Part shown: positions 24,004 through 35,599 of the stretch, piece after piece
Layout of the letters: each line of letters starts with the position of its first letter
How positions within the stretch are numbered: position 1 is the first letter of the stretch
DNA from: Diplodia intermedia
Taxonomy: Eukaryota > Ascomycota > Dothideomycetes > Botryosphaeriales > Botryosphaeriaceae
NCBI GenBank assembly: GCA_021495925.1
Contig: JAKEKT010000077.1
Span: forward strand, 108,882 to 172,881
Length of the DNA: 64,000 nucleotides
Reading direction: 5' to 3'
Notes under the pieces: generated by a model
Database searches by the model: none
Seen by the model: only the letters and a program-made list of their open reading frames with translations
Told to the model about the DNA's origin: nothing
Made by a program: the position numbers and the translations under genes

Positions 24004-25573
24004 GATGCCAGAGCCGGGCAGTGCGATGGTGAAGAAGCGACAGCAGGGTCTGAAGGTTGCGGTTGGAGTGTGTGGAAAGTGCGAAGAAGGAGAGAGGTGT
24101 TGGGGGCGAGGGCAAGTGGAGCGCGCGGGTGTCGAGGCAGCGTCTCATTTGGGCAACAACACCTCCGGGTGATTGCCGGTCGCACTTTGCGCCGCTGCTG
24201 CCTTGTTCGATGGCCCACGCTGAGAGGGTGGTCGCAGGTGAGAGATGGGCTTGAGATTACAGAATCCTGCATAATGCGGCTCGCCCGACGACGCCTCTGC
24301 GCCCTGCAGGCACCCGGCTGTCCGCATCGCCCGGTTCTCAAGGCATGATGAAGGATACCAACGAAGAGGTAGGAGGCTCCCAGCTTGCCCGGGGGCATGC
24401 GACATGGGCTTGTCAGGGTAGCGGTGACGGCCAACCCGGTGGCTCACCTGTACCGGTGACCCCTTTCCATAGACGTTGCTCTTTCTAGAGAGATGGTGAG
24501 GCCACAAACCCGCCCCTCACCTCTTCTTAGCCGCCAATACAAAGCAAGATGATACGCAGGTAAGGCATGAATCTCGGAGAACTGTGGGATAGGGACGCGC
24601 AAAAATGATGACATATGGAATCAAATAGTTACTTGACCAAGGCAGACTAGACATCGGATTCAAATGTGATTCAGCTACCCATGTTCCGTGAGACGCTGGC
24701 GCAAGGCTGGGTTAGAGTCGCCTTGGATTCAACACCCCATATAAATGTGGCGATGCAGTATCTGTGTAAGGTAGATGCGGGCGAGCCAATTTCTTTCTTC
24801 GCCTGCTGTGGCCTCGACGAGCGACAAAGGCTCCATGCATGGGGCTGCTGACGTAGACATCGGAGCTTCCAGTTGGTGCATCATCGGCGACCACCAAGTC
24901 ACCAGCGCTGAGCGCTCCGGGTCGATAGCCAACTTCATCACCTGTTGCGCTGCGTGCCACGCCAGTGGGCATGGCAGTTTCTCAGTGGAGTCTGCAGCAA
25001 GAGATGATGACGAGAAAGAAAAAAAGACAACAGCGTCAGGCAGGACGACGGGTCAATCACTGGCGTTGCGCAACCACTGAATCTCCATAGTCGAGTACCT
25101 GACCGGTGAGAGAGGCATCCTGGAATTTTACTCATCCATTGAAATTTTTTCAGCAGCTTCACTCGCATTGAGTCCAGGCACGTATCCTGATAATCCGAGC
25201 ACGGATCCAGAGTCGCTATCCTCATGGAGCATGGAGAGCGAGGGTACAAGGTAGTGAGATGTGAGAGATGACGGGAGAGGTGAGAGGATGATGAGGTCAG
25301 GATGAAATGAGGCGGGCACCTGTGCAAACCAAGCGCCTCGGCTGAACGATTGGCCGGCACGCTCAGCCTCGGCTTTCCGGGTGGGGCGCGCGCGTCTCCA
25401 GCGACGCGTCAAGATCGCGTCCTCACTTTCTTTCTCGTCGTGGAGCATTGAGAAAACGCCGAATCCGGTCGGTAACGCAGGCCAATTCACGCCGTATCAT
25501 CAAATCCATAAGTACATTGGCTAACAAAGCGCCAGCTAACGAGAATCCGCCATCCCTCCACCGCCATGCTGCC
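24004..25573. other. intergenic region with repeat debris
   Basis: About 1.6 kb. The left part holds the promoter of the giant DUF3638 gene. An AT-richer patch at about 24540-24860 contains sequence related to repeats at 35.2-35.8 kb. No domain-bearing frame is seen. Confidence 0.5.
24655..24835 (+). repeat. dispersed repeat remnant, copy A
   Basis: Contains a CGGATTCAAATGTGATTCAG-type end, a CTTGGATTCAACACC block, and then GATGCGGGCGAGCCAATT followed by TTCGCCTGCTGTGG. The same ordered blocks recur at 35.23-35.30 kb (plus) and 35.6-35.76 kb (minus) with many transitions. No coding capacity; probably a decayed non-autonomous element. Confidence 0.45.
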
Positions 25574-26496
25574 TCAGCGCCGTAGTTCATCTTGCAGTAC
25601 TTGAATCATCACAATTCGGTATTGCTCCGCCACCTCCAGCTCTCTCTGCATTTCCTTCGCCCAGCTCGCCCGCGCCTCGTCTCCTGCACGTTGCAGCCGA
25701 GCCAAATGTGCTGCACATCCCGCGCCATCGAGGCCCTTGGCGAGAAGCTCAGCGCTGCGTTGCTCGACACTGGAAATCACTCGCGAGAGCCGACATAGTG
25801 TCACCGTGCTGTGCAAGACATGCATCTGACGCGTGCGTTGCAGTCTCGGCCCGCTGGTGCCCGGTCAGCCAGATCTGCAATTCGGGAATTGCTGACCATG
25901 GAAAAGCCTACCTCGCTTCATCTGACCTGCTGCATCCAGGCTTTTGCAACCTCTCATCCCTCCCGTCATCGCCGCCGCCGTCCGAGTCAGACTCATAGTC
26001 ATCTTCGTCCTCTTCATCGCTTTGCTCCCCGATCGACTCGTCCTCGGATTCGTCCGTCATGGTCCGATCTTCGTCGGAATCAGCCGATGTCGAACTGCCC
26101 GTGTCTGCAAGCTTTAGCACTCTTCACAAGCCGTCATTGTGTCAACATACAAGCACTCTCCCACTGGACCTTCCCGAACGGAACATCCCCCGCTTTGATT
26201 TTCAAGCTACCGGCCAACGCTCCCCCGCTCATCCCTTTCATCGACGTCCGGAATCTTGTCCGCACCTGAGAGAACTGTGTCTGTGAGCTGTTCAAGGCAG
26301 CCCAGCTGTCGGCTTTCTCCAGCCTTTCCGTGATGCTCAAGACATCGAGCCGACACTGGAGGAGCGCCGCGAGAGGAGCCAGGATTTCGTCATGTGGAAC
26401 CTGCTTTGCCACTGCTCGAGCAATGTTCTCGGTGCTGGGGTGGTTGACAAGTTGAAGCCATGAAATCGCGCGCGTCTCGGCATTCATAGTGGCCAT
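25574..26496 (-). CDS. hypothetical acidic coiled-coil protein, three exons
   Basis: Exons 26496-26211, 26104-25912 and 25808-25574 close in phase to 237 residues (introns of 106 and 103 nt; donors GGTAGC and GGTAGG, acceptors GCAG and ACAG). Seen: a helical N-terminal part (residues 1-80, with LAPLAALLQCRLDVLSITE and an E/K/R-rich heptad-like stretch); a strongly acidic, Ser-rich centre (residues about 100-150, runs of D/E); and a C-terminal amphipathic helix rich in Ala, Glu and Arg ending in VLQDELRR. I do not recognise the family. The helix-acid-helix layout suggests a nuclear scaffold or complex subunit, but this is only a guess. The model rests on frame closure and composition; alternative splice choices exist for both introns. 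Confidence 0.55.
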
Positions 26497-28860
26497 GTTT
26501 GTTGATGTGGGCTGTGGAGATCTTGAGAAGGTTTGATGGCTGGAGATGGAATTTGGCCCCGGGCAAGGCGCTTCTATTTATCCCAATCCACCTAATCAAA
26601 GCCGCCGGCTGACACCCCACAGCTTTCTGCGTCTTCAGCTGCCCTGACATGGACTGGATCCCCACAGCATGACAGTTCCTGTGCAAAGGGACACCACCAT
26701 CCGTGACGGAAGACTGCATGATGCCGCCATGATGTTGCCTGCCGTGCCGAGGTGTTGCAAAGGTCCACGAGTGCACGATCCCGACGAGAGCATCGAGCGT
26801 CTGCTTGATGGTCACTTGCTCAGGCCACAATGCTATAGCTACAGGGGTCCTCGCTAATCGAGTTTTTTGCAGCTCCGCCTGCATGCGTCTATCTCGAGAT
26901 CGGCGGCTTGCATTGGACTCTGACGAATAGAGGGTGCCAGCACATCCCAGCCACGTTATGCGGTACCACCGCGACGATCACATTGGATGCGAACACCGCG
27001 CACGGACAACGCCACACGAGGTTTCCAGGAACAATGCGTCGAGCGCCCTATTGAACATCTCGAGCATTAATATTGAAGGCGCTTCTCATGACTTTCAAGA
27101 CGTTCAGTGCGCAATATGCGCTCGTTGCAAGACCGCAGCGAAACTTTCCTTGCGCATCCGCTTCTTTGTCTTCGATCCAACCCTCAATTGCCTCCGGACC
27201 AAATATGGCCATCGCTATCTCGCAACTGGATGCTAACCGGGGTGTTCGTGGTAGTCCCTGTCTCACTGAGCCTCCTGCAGCATGCAAGCTGGGTTGCGTC
27301 GGCTTATTCCCACCCCACCTCTGGGCAGCAGCATGTGGCATGCAAACCGCGCCGGCCTTTCTCTTGGATCTGCGGCTCATCGATGGCTCGGGCCGGTCCC
27401 TTTCCCAATTCGAGACTACAAAGCATCGATCACGTTCCGATGGACTTCCTTGCCGCCAGAGAGGCCGCGTACGCATCCTCGTAAGCGAGGTCTGGACATT
27501 TCAGCCTGGTTACAGACGGCTTCAGGAATTCTGCCGTGCGGATCTGTGATCACCCAAGGCTATTTGCGTCTGCTTCTACACGAACGCCCATGCAACGGCT
27601 TTGCCGATCTGAGTTACACAACCTTCGGTGGCAACGGGCTATGCCTTGGTCTCATTATGGGCGCTCCAGGCGTCTGCTGTGGCAACCTGGGTCGGTGGAT
27701 GGTATCATCACAATCCCCAGCAAATGATTCAGATTCACCTGACGGACTGGCAAAAGCAGCTGATGCCGACGACCTGCTCTCCGTGAAGGATCCGTGGAAT
27801 TGAGGTAACCTGCCAGCTCATCGCCATGCACTCCCAGCAGCCGCGTCCCATTCGAGCTCTTCCCACATGAAGACGACGAAGGCGAAGATGCAGAATCCCG
27901 AATTGCGTTCGCAGCTGCCTCGCGTCGTGGGGTTGCATGTGGGATATTCAAAGGACCTTCCCGCCGCTAAGCGCCCTCAGCTGCTGCGCCCTCCCGTCGC
28001 ACAGTCACGCAAAACGCACCGTACCCTTCCCTACTCACCGTTGCACAAGGCGTCCGGACGCTTTTCCGTTCTCCGCGCGCGCCGCTTTGGCGCCCTCGCC
28101 CTCCAAAATTTCACCATATGCACTCGGCCCCGCCGCGGGGCACCCTCCCTCTGCCTTTCGTGCCACCCTTGCGTTATCAGCATGCGGCGTGCCGCTGATC
28201 CCCGTCTGCCTCCATCCTTGCACCTCACATCTCGGTTGGAAGGACTTTCCATCCGCCGCTTGGTGCCGTCGCCTGCCACTTGCCTGTACGACGCGGTCGA
28301 AAATACTCCGCGTGAGCCTGGACAAGGAACCGACGGGCAAGTTCCGCCTCGCTCGCGCGCTTTCTGCCGCTGCACCCGCTGCTTACGGGTGTCGCACAAG
28401 GGAAACCCGCCCAGGATACCGCTTTCGGCCATCCGGCTGCTGGCCCTATTCGGACTCCACGTCATTGCTCCTGCACCTGAGAACGGCAGCTGGGCCACTG
28501 TTCTGCCGGCAGCCAAGGCACGGCTCAATTGATTGGCAATCTTCCAGTGTTTCCCTTGCATGTCGGCATACATCGTGGAGGCGATATAGCAGGAAATTTG
28601 GACATAACAGAAAGAGGTCAGCTGCTACATTCCCGGGATACCATCATGGGGGGGACACGAGAACGAGGCGCTCAGCGTGATTTATTCCCGTTTCTCTTCT
28701 GAACGTAGATGCACTCGCCAACTGAAACCGAGAGGCAGGGCCAAAGGTGGCACCGGGAAGTAGAAGCAGCTCCATCAACGTCGCAGCCGTCAATCTCGGG
28801 CATCCACGCATGTAGACAGACAGCAGCAAAGAGCTGAACCACAAATTTGATTCTTCTTTG
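26497..28860. other. intergenic region, no gene seen
   Basis: About 2.4 kb of mixed sequence. Overlapping frames of 100-250 residues occur on both strands (e.g. 27282-27803, 27937-28680) but have no domain, biased composition and no splice model that I could close. Confidence 0.45.
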
Positions 28861-30720
28861 TCACGCTTTTTTCCCCCCGCCGCGGCCTACCCCGGGATCA
28901 ACGTGTGCGGCACCGCAATGTTTCAGGAACCGTCCCCAAATGGCCTGCCTCCTCGCCTTCCCCTCTCCCCCATGGCAATCGGCCACAGCACGCGTCCCGC
29001 GCGCCGTCTTCCCACCCCAATTGGCCTGACGCCGTCGTACGCGTCCTAGGTCGTATTCCGCCGGCGCCGTGCTCATGTATCCCCGGATCGACCGCGTTCA
29101 TCGCAACGCGCCGCGTCTGCCACGCGGTCGCGGCCTCCCCGTCCGTCTCGGCGATCATGTTGAGAGCGCGGCCTTTGACATGTTCGTGTGGACGTACGTG
29201 CCGGCCCTTCTTCGTGGAGTCCGTCCTCTGTTCGAAGATGCCTTCGCAGGAAGAGACGTTGACGATGTACCCCAGCGGCGTTTTGTCCTTCTTCTTCTTT
29301 TTCGTCGAGCGCGGCGCTGCTGCTCCGTTCGCGGCCGTAGCCTCCTCATTCCCCTCCTCGTGGTCGACACTGCCCACGAGCGGCGGCAGCTCGCGGCACC
29401 GAACGAAGGTGTTGACCGCGTGCGCTGAGATGATGGATCTCGAAGATCGACGTACTGCACCCACGAGGACTTTGTGTACACTTGCGCCTCCTTGCTCGCA
29501 CCCTCCGCACTCTCCGCATCCGCCGCGACTAGCCCCGTCTCCCCGGCGGCCTCCGCCTCAGCCTGCTGCTGCTGCTGCTGCTGCTGCTCCCTGGTCGCCG
29601 CCGCCGCCGTCCCCCATCCGCACCCTCCTCCCTCTCCAACCCATCCGTCAATGTCTGCGCCGCATTATTCACCACGAGCCCCAACCTCCCCTCCCTCTCA
29701 TCCCCCCTCCCACTCCCCACGCCCCGATACCACTTGCGCGCGCCGCGCCACACCGCAGCAGCCGCAGCCGCAGCAGCCTCAGCAACCTCAGCGAGACGCA
29801 ACGCAGTATGTAGCCGAGGCTGGTGCGGGCGCGCCAGTCATGAGCGCGGTGAAGGTGGGCGGGAGGCAGGCGTGGAGAGTGTGGTTTGCGAGAGGTTGAA
29901 GGAGCCGCGCGCGGGGGGTGCAGAGGCAGGGGTGGAGCGGATGCGGGTGCGGGTGCGGGTGCGGGTGCGGGTGCGGGCCACCGCCGTGTTGTGCAGGGAG
30001 GATGGCGAGGCGGCGTGTGTAGCAGAGGCGGGGGCGGTGGGCGGTGGGCGGGGGGCGGTGTTGCTGTTGTTGGCGGGGTGGAGCGATGGCGGCGGCGGCG
30101 GCGGCGGCGGTGGTGGTGAGCCCCGGTGGTGGTGGGGGCTTGGTCGGATTTGGCGGCGGGGAGGAGGCGCTGGAGGTGTGGGTGATTGCGGTGGAGATGG
30201 TGGTGCTGCCACTGGAGGTGGTGGAGGGCTTTGAAGGGTTGCGGCGAGGTCTGTGGAGGAGGTTTCTTCTGCTTCTGCTGCTGCTGCTTCTGTATTTCCT
30301 GCGGGAGGGACGGATTCGTCTTGTTAGTCTTTTGTCGCGTGGTCTGCCTGTGCTGCGGGTGATGTCCAGGTCGGTGCGCCGTGGAGGAAGTAGTCGCCGT
30401 TGTAGCGCACTGGCCTGTGGCCTGTGGGACGATCTTCCAGATACCGACGGATCTTGTTGATGGGGTTTTCGTAGAGACGGAGCTTTGTTTCTTTGGAGAA
30501 ATCTTTGGGGGGAACTAGGTGGGTTGCGATGGCCGGGCGTGGTGGGTTTGGGCATGTGGTATACCGTCAGGCTTGGAGTTTTGCCATCGTTGACCAGCTC
30601 GGAATCATCACGAATTCGTTTGGCGAGGGCTTCTGGCGGTTGCGCTGTTACGAAGGCCTTCCAGCTGCACGTCTGGTTGGTAGATGCCTTGTTGGAATGA
30701 AGTGTGTTCTGATATTCCAG
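28861..30720 (-). pseudogene. short-chain dehydrogenase/reductase gene broken by multiple frame changes
   Basis: Reading the minus strand from 30720 gives protein-like blocks in order but in changing frames. They are CSWKAFVTAQPPEALAKR and SLTVYHMPKPTTP; after a shift, KIRRYLEDRP and RYNGDYFLHGAPTWTSP, ending at TAA; then LVVNNAAQTLTD, TKSSWVQ, SIISAHAVNTFV, GYIVNVSSCEGIFEQ, HTNMSKAAL, NMIAETDGEAATAWQ, RVAMNAVDPG, MSTAPAEYD, QLGWEDGA, and finally AIWGRFLKHCGA near 28900. VNNAAQ, the VNVSS catalytic-Ser region and MNAVDPG are SDR features, and the order fits a ~600-residue fungal SDR-like oxidoreductase. At least seven frame changes are needed, several at G/C-rich spots, and low-complexity CTG, GGTGCG and CCG arrays have expanded within it. 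Either a recent pseudogene or a region of poor consensus quality. Confidence 0.65.
29942..29977. repeat. GGTGCG microsatellite
   Basis: About six tandem copies of a 6-bp GGTGCG unit, lying inside the broken dehydrogenase locus. Confidence 0.8.
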
Positions 30721-30993
30721 CGTTGCGCGGCGGCTTGGCCGTACGATTGAACAATGTGGATGCGGATCACTACGTCATCTTCAGTGAGAGGGCTTAGAAA
30801 AAAGACAGGCGCGCTAGGCAGCAGTTCGCTAGGCAGCAGTTCGGCAGAGCACGTTCACCTTCTGTCACAGTTGCGTTCTCGATAGAGCTCAAAAAGAGCT
30901 CACCTGCCGTGCCTCAGCCACGATCCTACTTCAACTACTTTACACCACCAACTCCCGCCCTTCATCGCCAAACTCCTGGCAACTTCCTTCACC

Positions 30994-32556
30994 ATGACCG
31001 AACCCGATCGTTTCGCTCGCGCCGCCCGCGCCCTGGAGAAGGTACCATGCGAGCTCCATGAGCGCGTTTTCGCAGAGCTGGAGTTGGAACATGTCATTCG
31101 CATTGCCCAATTCGCCGGCCCTCAGGTGAGGTGGTCCATCGAAAACAGCCCATCATGGTCACGATACTTCCGTATGACCAACCGCGCCGAGCTGCAAGAG
31201 CTCCTCGCGCTCACCGACGATATCGTCGCCCTTTGCTACCAGCCTAGTACCTTCAAGCAGAGCCCACTCTACCGACGCCTCGAGTTCCTCCACTTCAAGA
31301 AAACCCAGATCGAGCTCACTTATTCCTCTTTCCATAATCTCCATAGCGCTTGGGCCGATGCGGTGGCCCAGGTGTTTCTTCAAGTGGTGCGCGATATTTC
31401 CAACCACGGCCCCGCCGAACACGCCAACTACCTTTCCAGCACTCCGGCCGCGGAGGAAGCGACATCCTTGAGCGAAGTCCACACCCAGGATGCGGATGTC
31501 TTGTCCCGCCTATTCATTGTTCCGACCGCGGCTCTCGATGCGAGCGAGGATGCGACATTCTTCAACAACGAGGATGCGGATTTGACCCGCGCTTCCAGTC
31601 CTCCTACCGAGGCCAGTTTCGACCCGATCGAAGAAATCGCATTCTTCAACGACATGTGCCACACTTACAAGCCCGTGGCTCCCACCACCGACGAACAACA
31701 GCCGGCGGCCGCGAACAACAACCGGCCTCCATCCGTCGCAGACATGACGCGCTGGGTGTCACTCTACAACAAGATGCGCCGTGCCCGCCTCGCCCGGCAG
31801 GCGGCCGAGCTGGAACGCATGGCCAACCTGTACGAGCGTCACCCCATGCACGTTCGCGAACCATGGGCGCCGCAGACGCCCCGCCACAACCCGCGACACG
31901 TCGTCATCCGGCTGCGCGCCGAGGCGAAGCTGCTGCGTTTCAAGAGCGACGAGCACGGTGGCGGCAGGCTGCCGTGCCACGGCGAGGAGTTGGCGCGCTA
32001 CCGCTTCACGCCTGCGTTTGCGCCCGTCGTGCCGTACGATTGGTGCCTGAGGCTGTTCTGCGCCGTGCTGCGCCGCCACCCGCTTCCGGACGGAGACGGC
32101 GAGGGCGACGATGGTGGACAGGATGGCGTCTACCCAAGTGAGATGGTGGAGAAGGTGAAGGAGGCGCGCGATGGCCTGACGACGTTCTGGGATACGTTTG
32201 GCGAGAAGATGCTGGATCCGACGAAGATCGAGACGCTGCGTACGGCTGACACGCCCTGGTCGGAGCCGCCGGGCACGGGTGACGAGGGAGCGAGGTTCTT
32301 GACGTTGCGTGGTCGCAAGGAGCGCCCCTTCCCGCACTGCGAACTCGAACTGTGCTGGCTGGAAGCGTTCACCAAGGTCATCGCCTGGATGGAGGATCGC
32401 TTCCCGTCCTTGGTTCTGGAGGTGAGGGGTGAAGAGTGGGACAAGGGTGACGATGTCGAGGCAGTCATGAGGCAGAGGGAGGACAGGAAGCAGAGGAAGC
32501 TCGAGGCGACCCGTGCAAAGGCCTCTCGGCTCAAGCAGTCCCTCGTATGCCTGTAA
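30994..32556 (+). CDS. hypothetical F-box-like protein
   Basis: Single-exon frame of 520 residues starting at an ATG in TTCACCATGACC. Residues about 14-45 (LEKVPCELHERVFAELELEH and following) resemble the N-terminal F-box pattern of LP-x-EL-x-x-x-I-F-x-x-L, which would link a substrate adaptor to Skp1 in an SCF ubiquitin ligase. The rest has no recognised repeats. There is an Ala/Asp-rich stretch around 150-210, a charged Arg/Ala helix at about 260-285, and a C-terminal Lys/Arg-rich helix. The long frame with ordinary codon use supports a real gene. The F-box reading is tentative; no paralogue or pathway context is visible. Confidence 0.75.
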   Translation: MTEPDRFARAARALEKVPCELHERVFAELELEHVIRIAQFAGPQVRWSIENSPSWSRYFRMTNRAELQELLALTDDIVALCYQPSTFKQSPLYRRLEFLHFKKTQIELTYSSFHNLHSAWADAVAQVFLQVVRDISNHGPAEHANYLSSTPAAEEATSLSEVHTQDADVLSRLFIVPTAALDASEDATFFNNEDADLTRASSPPTEASFDPIEEIAFFNDMCHTYKPVAPTTDEQQPAAANNNRPPSVADMTRWVSLYNKMRRARLARQAAELERMANLYERHPMHVREPWAPQTPRHNPRHVVIRLRAEAKLLRFKSDEHGGGRLPCHGEELARYRFTPAFAPVVPYDWCLRLFCAVLRRHPLPDGDGEGDDGGQDGVYPSEMVEKVKEARDGLTTFWDTFGEKMLDPTKIETLRTADTPWSEPPGTGDEGARFLTLRGRKERPFPHCELELCWLEAFTKVIAWMEDRFPSLVLEVRGEEWDKGDDVEAVMRQREDRKQRKLEATRAKASRLKQSLVCL

Positions 32557-33467
32557 GAAGTGGTTCACCAGGTCATTCAGGCAGCGCTTCGATCCACATG
32601 TTCTCACTGTGGAGCTTAGCCATATTCCAGGTGTTTTCTTTTCTATCGATGGACTCTCAGGTCTTCGTCAGGGTGCCCTGTCGATGACTGGTCAAGCAGT
32701 TCTTTCATTTCCCAATTCACTACAAAGCTATTAGGATGCAGATATCAGGTAGTTCACAATTGAAACTGAGTCATCCGCAATCGACCGATATGTTCCTCGC
32801 AGATTTGCTGGGTCCACATCTCCGCATCGCTTGACAGGCAATTAATGCGCTATTGGGAGATATCGGAGACGAAAGTCCTGCAAGCGGGAAAATTCGGTGG
32901 TCTTTTGAAGCGGGGAAATTTGGAATACTAGCGATTACTGGAATAACAAGGGAACAGTATCTGACGTGGGATGGTTGAAGCAAGCTTAAGTCGGGGACTT
33001 TCGCAAGCCACATCAGGTGTTGCAGGCTGGGCCCTGTGTCACACTTGCATCTCAACACAATTGTCCAATGATAATATACGACACACTCGTTTCGTTTCCA
33101 ATCGACCCGCTATGGAATGCGGAGAAGCTTATTGTTTTCGCGCGGGTTCGGACGGGAACGGAAACGTTTAACTGGCTCTCCGGCCCTCCCCGCACGTGAG
33201 TCGTGCAGCAAACCCCTGCCGCTCGTTGTTCCGAGCTGCCAAGCTGACGTAGGATAGGCCAATAGTACACCAAAACACCAATTGAGGTAGATGTTAGTAC
33301 GAAATATAGCCCGGTATCAAGTTTCGATTCTTCCCGACACCGACGCGCCTGATCTACTTAAGTGTGCTCGACGCTCCCCTTCAGTCCATCATCTGCCTTC
33401 CTACACTCCAACCTTTTCGCAAAACACTCTACAGATCTCTCAAACATACATCCTCCTCGAATTCAAC
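32557..33467. other. intergenic region / promoter of PEP mutase family gene
   Basis: About 0.9 kb between two plus-strand genes. No domain-bearing frame. The right end (from about 33350) is CT-rich and consistent with the 5' UTR of the next gene. Confidence 0.5.
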
Positions 33468-34812
33468 ATGAGCCCTCCTTCTGCCGAGCCTCTTACGAGC
33501 GCTTTCGTTGCATCCGAGAAAATCGGAGCGCCCACCGTGACGGAGCTCTCCGCTGATACAACTGACTTCATCAATCATGAACATGATAGTCTTTCTCAGC
33601 ATTCGAACGACACCCGGAACCTGATCAATGGTCTGGAGCCTCTCACCGAGCTGCAGCATACCGACGTGCCGTCAGTGAACCCGACGCCGACCGAGCAAGA
33701 CGACGCGGAAGCCACACAGCCACCAAGACCAAAGCTGTCCTCTGCACGTCCGCCTTCCGCCTCCACCAAGCTCCGCAAGATGCTCGAGGAGACCGACGAC
33801 CTCATCGTCGCCCCAGGCGTCTACGACGGCGTCTCCGCCCGCGCCGCGCTCGAGGTCGGCTTCAACGCGCTGTACATGGTCAGCAAACCGCCCCCCACCC
33901 CCTCCCGCCCTCCCTTCCAGCTAACCGCAACCCTCCCCATCCACAGACCGGCGCCGGCACCACCGCCTCCCGCCTCGGCCAGCCCGACCTCGGCATCGCC
34001 CACCTCCACGACATGCGCGCCAACGCCGAGATGATCGCCAACCTCTCCCCCTACGGGCCTCCCCTCATCGCCGACATGGACACCGGCTACGGCGGTGCGT
34101 CCCCTTCCTCCCCCCTCCCCCTCCCCATCCCCCCACTCACACCCCCCTCCCCCCAACAGGCCCCATAACCATCGCCCGCACCGTCTCCGAATACATCCGC
34201 GCCGGCGTCGCCGGCGCCCACCTCGAAGACCAAATCCTGACCAAGCGCTGCGGGCACCTCGCACACAAACCCGTCATCCCCCGCGCCGCATACACCACGC
34301 GTCTGCGCGCCGCCGCCAGCGCGCGGGCCGCGCTTGGGTCCGACTTCGTGCTCATCGCGCGCACGGACGCACTGCAGACGCTCGGCTACGACGAGTGCGT
34401 GGCGCGGCTGCGGGCGGCGCGGGCGCTGGGCTTCGACGTCGGGCTGCTGGAGGGGTTCGAGACGAGGGCGCAGGCGCGGCGCGCGGTGCGCGACCTCGCG
34501 CCGTGGCCATTGATGCTGAATGTTGTTGAGGGGGGGGTGGGGGAGATGGTGGGGGTGGAGGAGGCGAGGGAGATGGGGTTTCGGGTCGTGGTGTTTTCGT
34601 TTGCGACGGTTTGTCCGGCGTTTGTGGCGATTAGGGGGGCGTTGGAGAGGTTGAGGGAGAGGGGGATGGTGGGGGGTGGGGGGGAGGGGGGGAAGGGGGG
34701 TGGGGATGGGGATGTCATGACGCCGAGGAGGTTGTTTGAGGCGTGTGGGTTGAGGGAGTGTATGGATATCGATCTGGGGGCCGGGAGTCGGGCTTTTGCG
34801 GAGGGGGTTTGA
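33468..34812 (+). CDS. isocitrate lyase / PEP mutase superfamily enzyme
   Basis: Exons 33468-33878, 33947-34094 and 34160-34812 close in phase to 403 residues (introns of 68 and 65 nt, GTCAGC and GTGCGT donors). The first ~100 residues are polar and have no family match. The enzyme core starts at KLRKMLEETDDLIVAPGVYDG and continues with GAGTTASRLGQPD, the metal-binding ADMDTGYGG (D180, D182) and HLEDQILTKRCGH (residues 207-219) with the catalytic-loop Cys, then IARTDA. Known: these are hallmarks of the ICL/PEPM superfamily, which cleaves or forms C-C or P-C bonds next to carboxylates. The KRCGH loop points to a lyase or hydrolase such as methylisocitrate-lyase-like or oxaloacetate-hydrolase-like enzymes, not a mutase. 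A Gly-rich insertion lies near the C-terminus (about residue 355). Substrate not resolvable here. Confidence 0.85.
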
Positions 34813-35229
34813 TGGGGGAGGGGGGTGCCAATGGGGTATGTTGTTTCTGTTTTGGCATGGGCTGTCTTTCTTCTTGCGCCTCTAGGTTGTGATTCTTCTT
34901 ACAAAATCATTTGATATCGCTTTGATTGAATAGTAGTCTCGAGCTACTCGCCTGCAAATTTGTGCCTGGTGATTTGATTTCCATGTCATCGGATTAATGA
35001 GAATGCTTTCTGCAGCTATCAGTGACCAGATTAAACATGAGTATGAGTGTATAGCGGGTAGAATGTGGTCGCGGTAAAAGTTCTCGACAGACGCATGGAA
35101 GCCACTATTGGCACAGCGGGTAACAATAAAAATCGGCCGTTCGCATCTATTTCACACGAATATTGCATATATCCATGGGTGATTAAATCTAAGATCTAAA
35201 CGCAATTATGCGTTTTTCAAAGTCGTATC

Positions 35230-35305
35230 ATCGTCCGAATCTTGGATTCAACTACCTACATGATGGTATCAGTGTATGTAGATGCGGGTGAAACAGTTGG
35301 ACGGC
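35230..35305 (+). repeat. dispersed repeat remnant, copy B
   Basis: GTCCGAATCTTGGATTCAAC followed by a short variable stretch and GTAGATGCGGGTGA, matching the order of blocks in the copy at 24.7 kb. Confidence 0.4.
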
Positions 35306-35599
35306 GAGTGCTTTCGTTCGTTGCCTACCCCGCGGAGCCCACAATCTCTCATACAGGCAATAAAGGCAGATGTTCGGACGTGGAAATCAGGTTCAACATT
35401 GGGAAAAAACAAAGAATTTGGATAGAAAGCGACTCTATTAGGGAAACAAGGTTGCAAATGCTATCACTCCATAAATAATCCCGGTGTCTTAGTTGTCTCC
35501 CTACGGAATTATTAGTCCTTATATAACCAAGTCCCATCCATTCGTAGAGCTCGATGAAGCCGTGGAGGGCTATATAAACGTTCAGTAGGCTGAAGTCCA

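Noticed and set aside
30044..30555. Overlapping plus-strand frames over the broken dehydrogenase
   Set aside because: Shadows of the minus-strand SDR blocks and CCG arrays.
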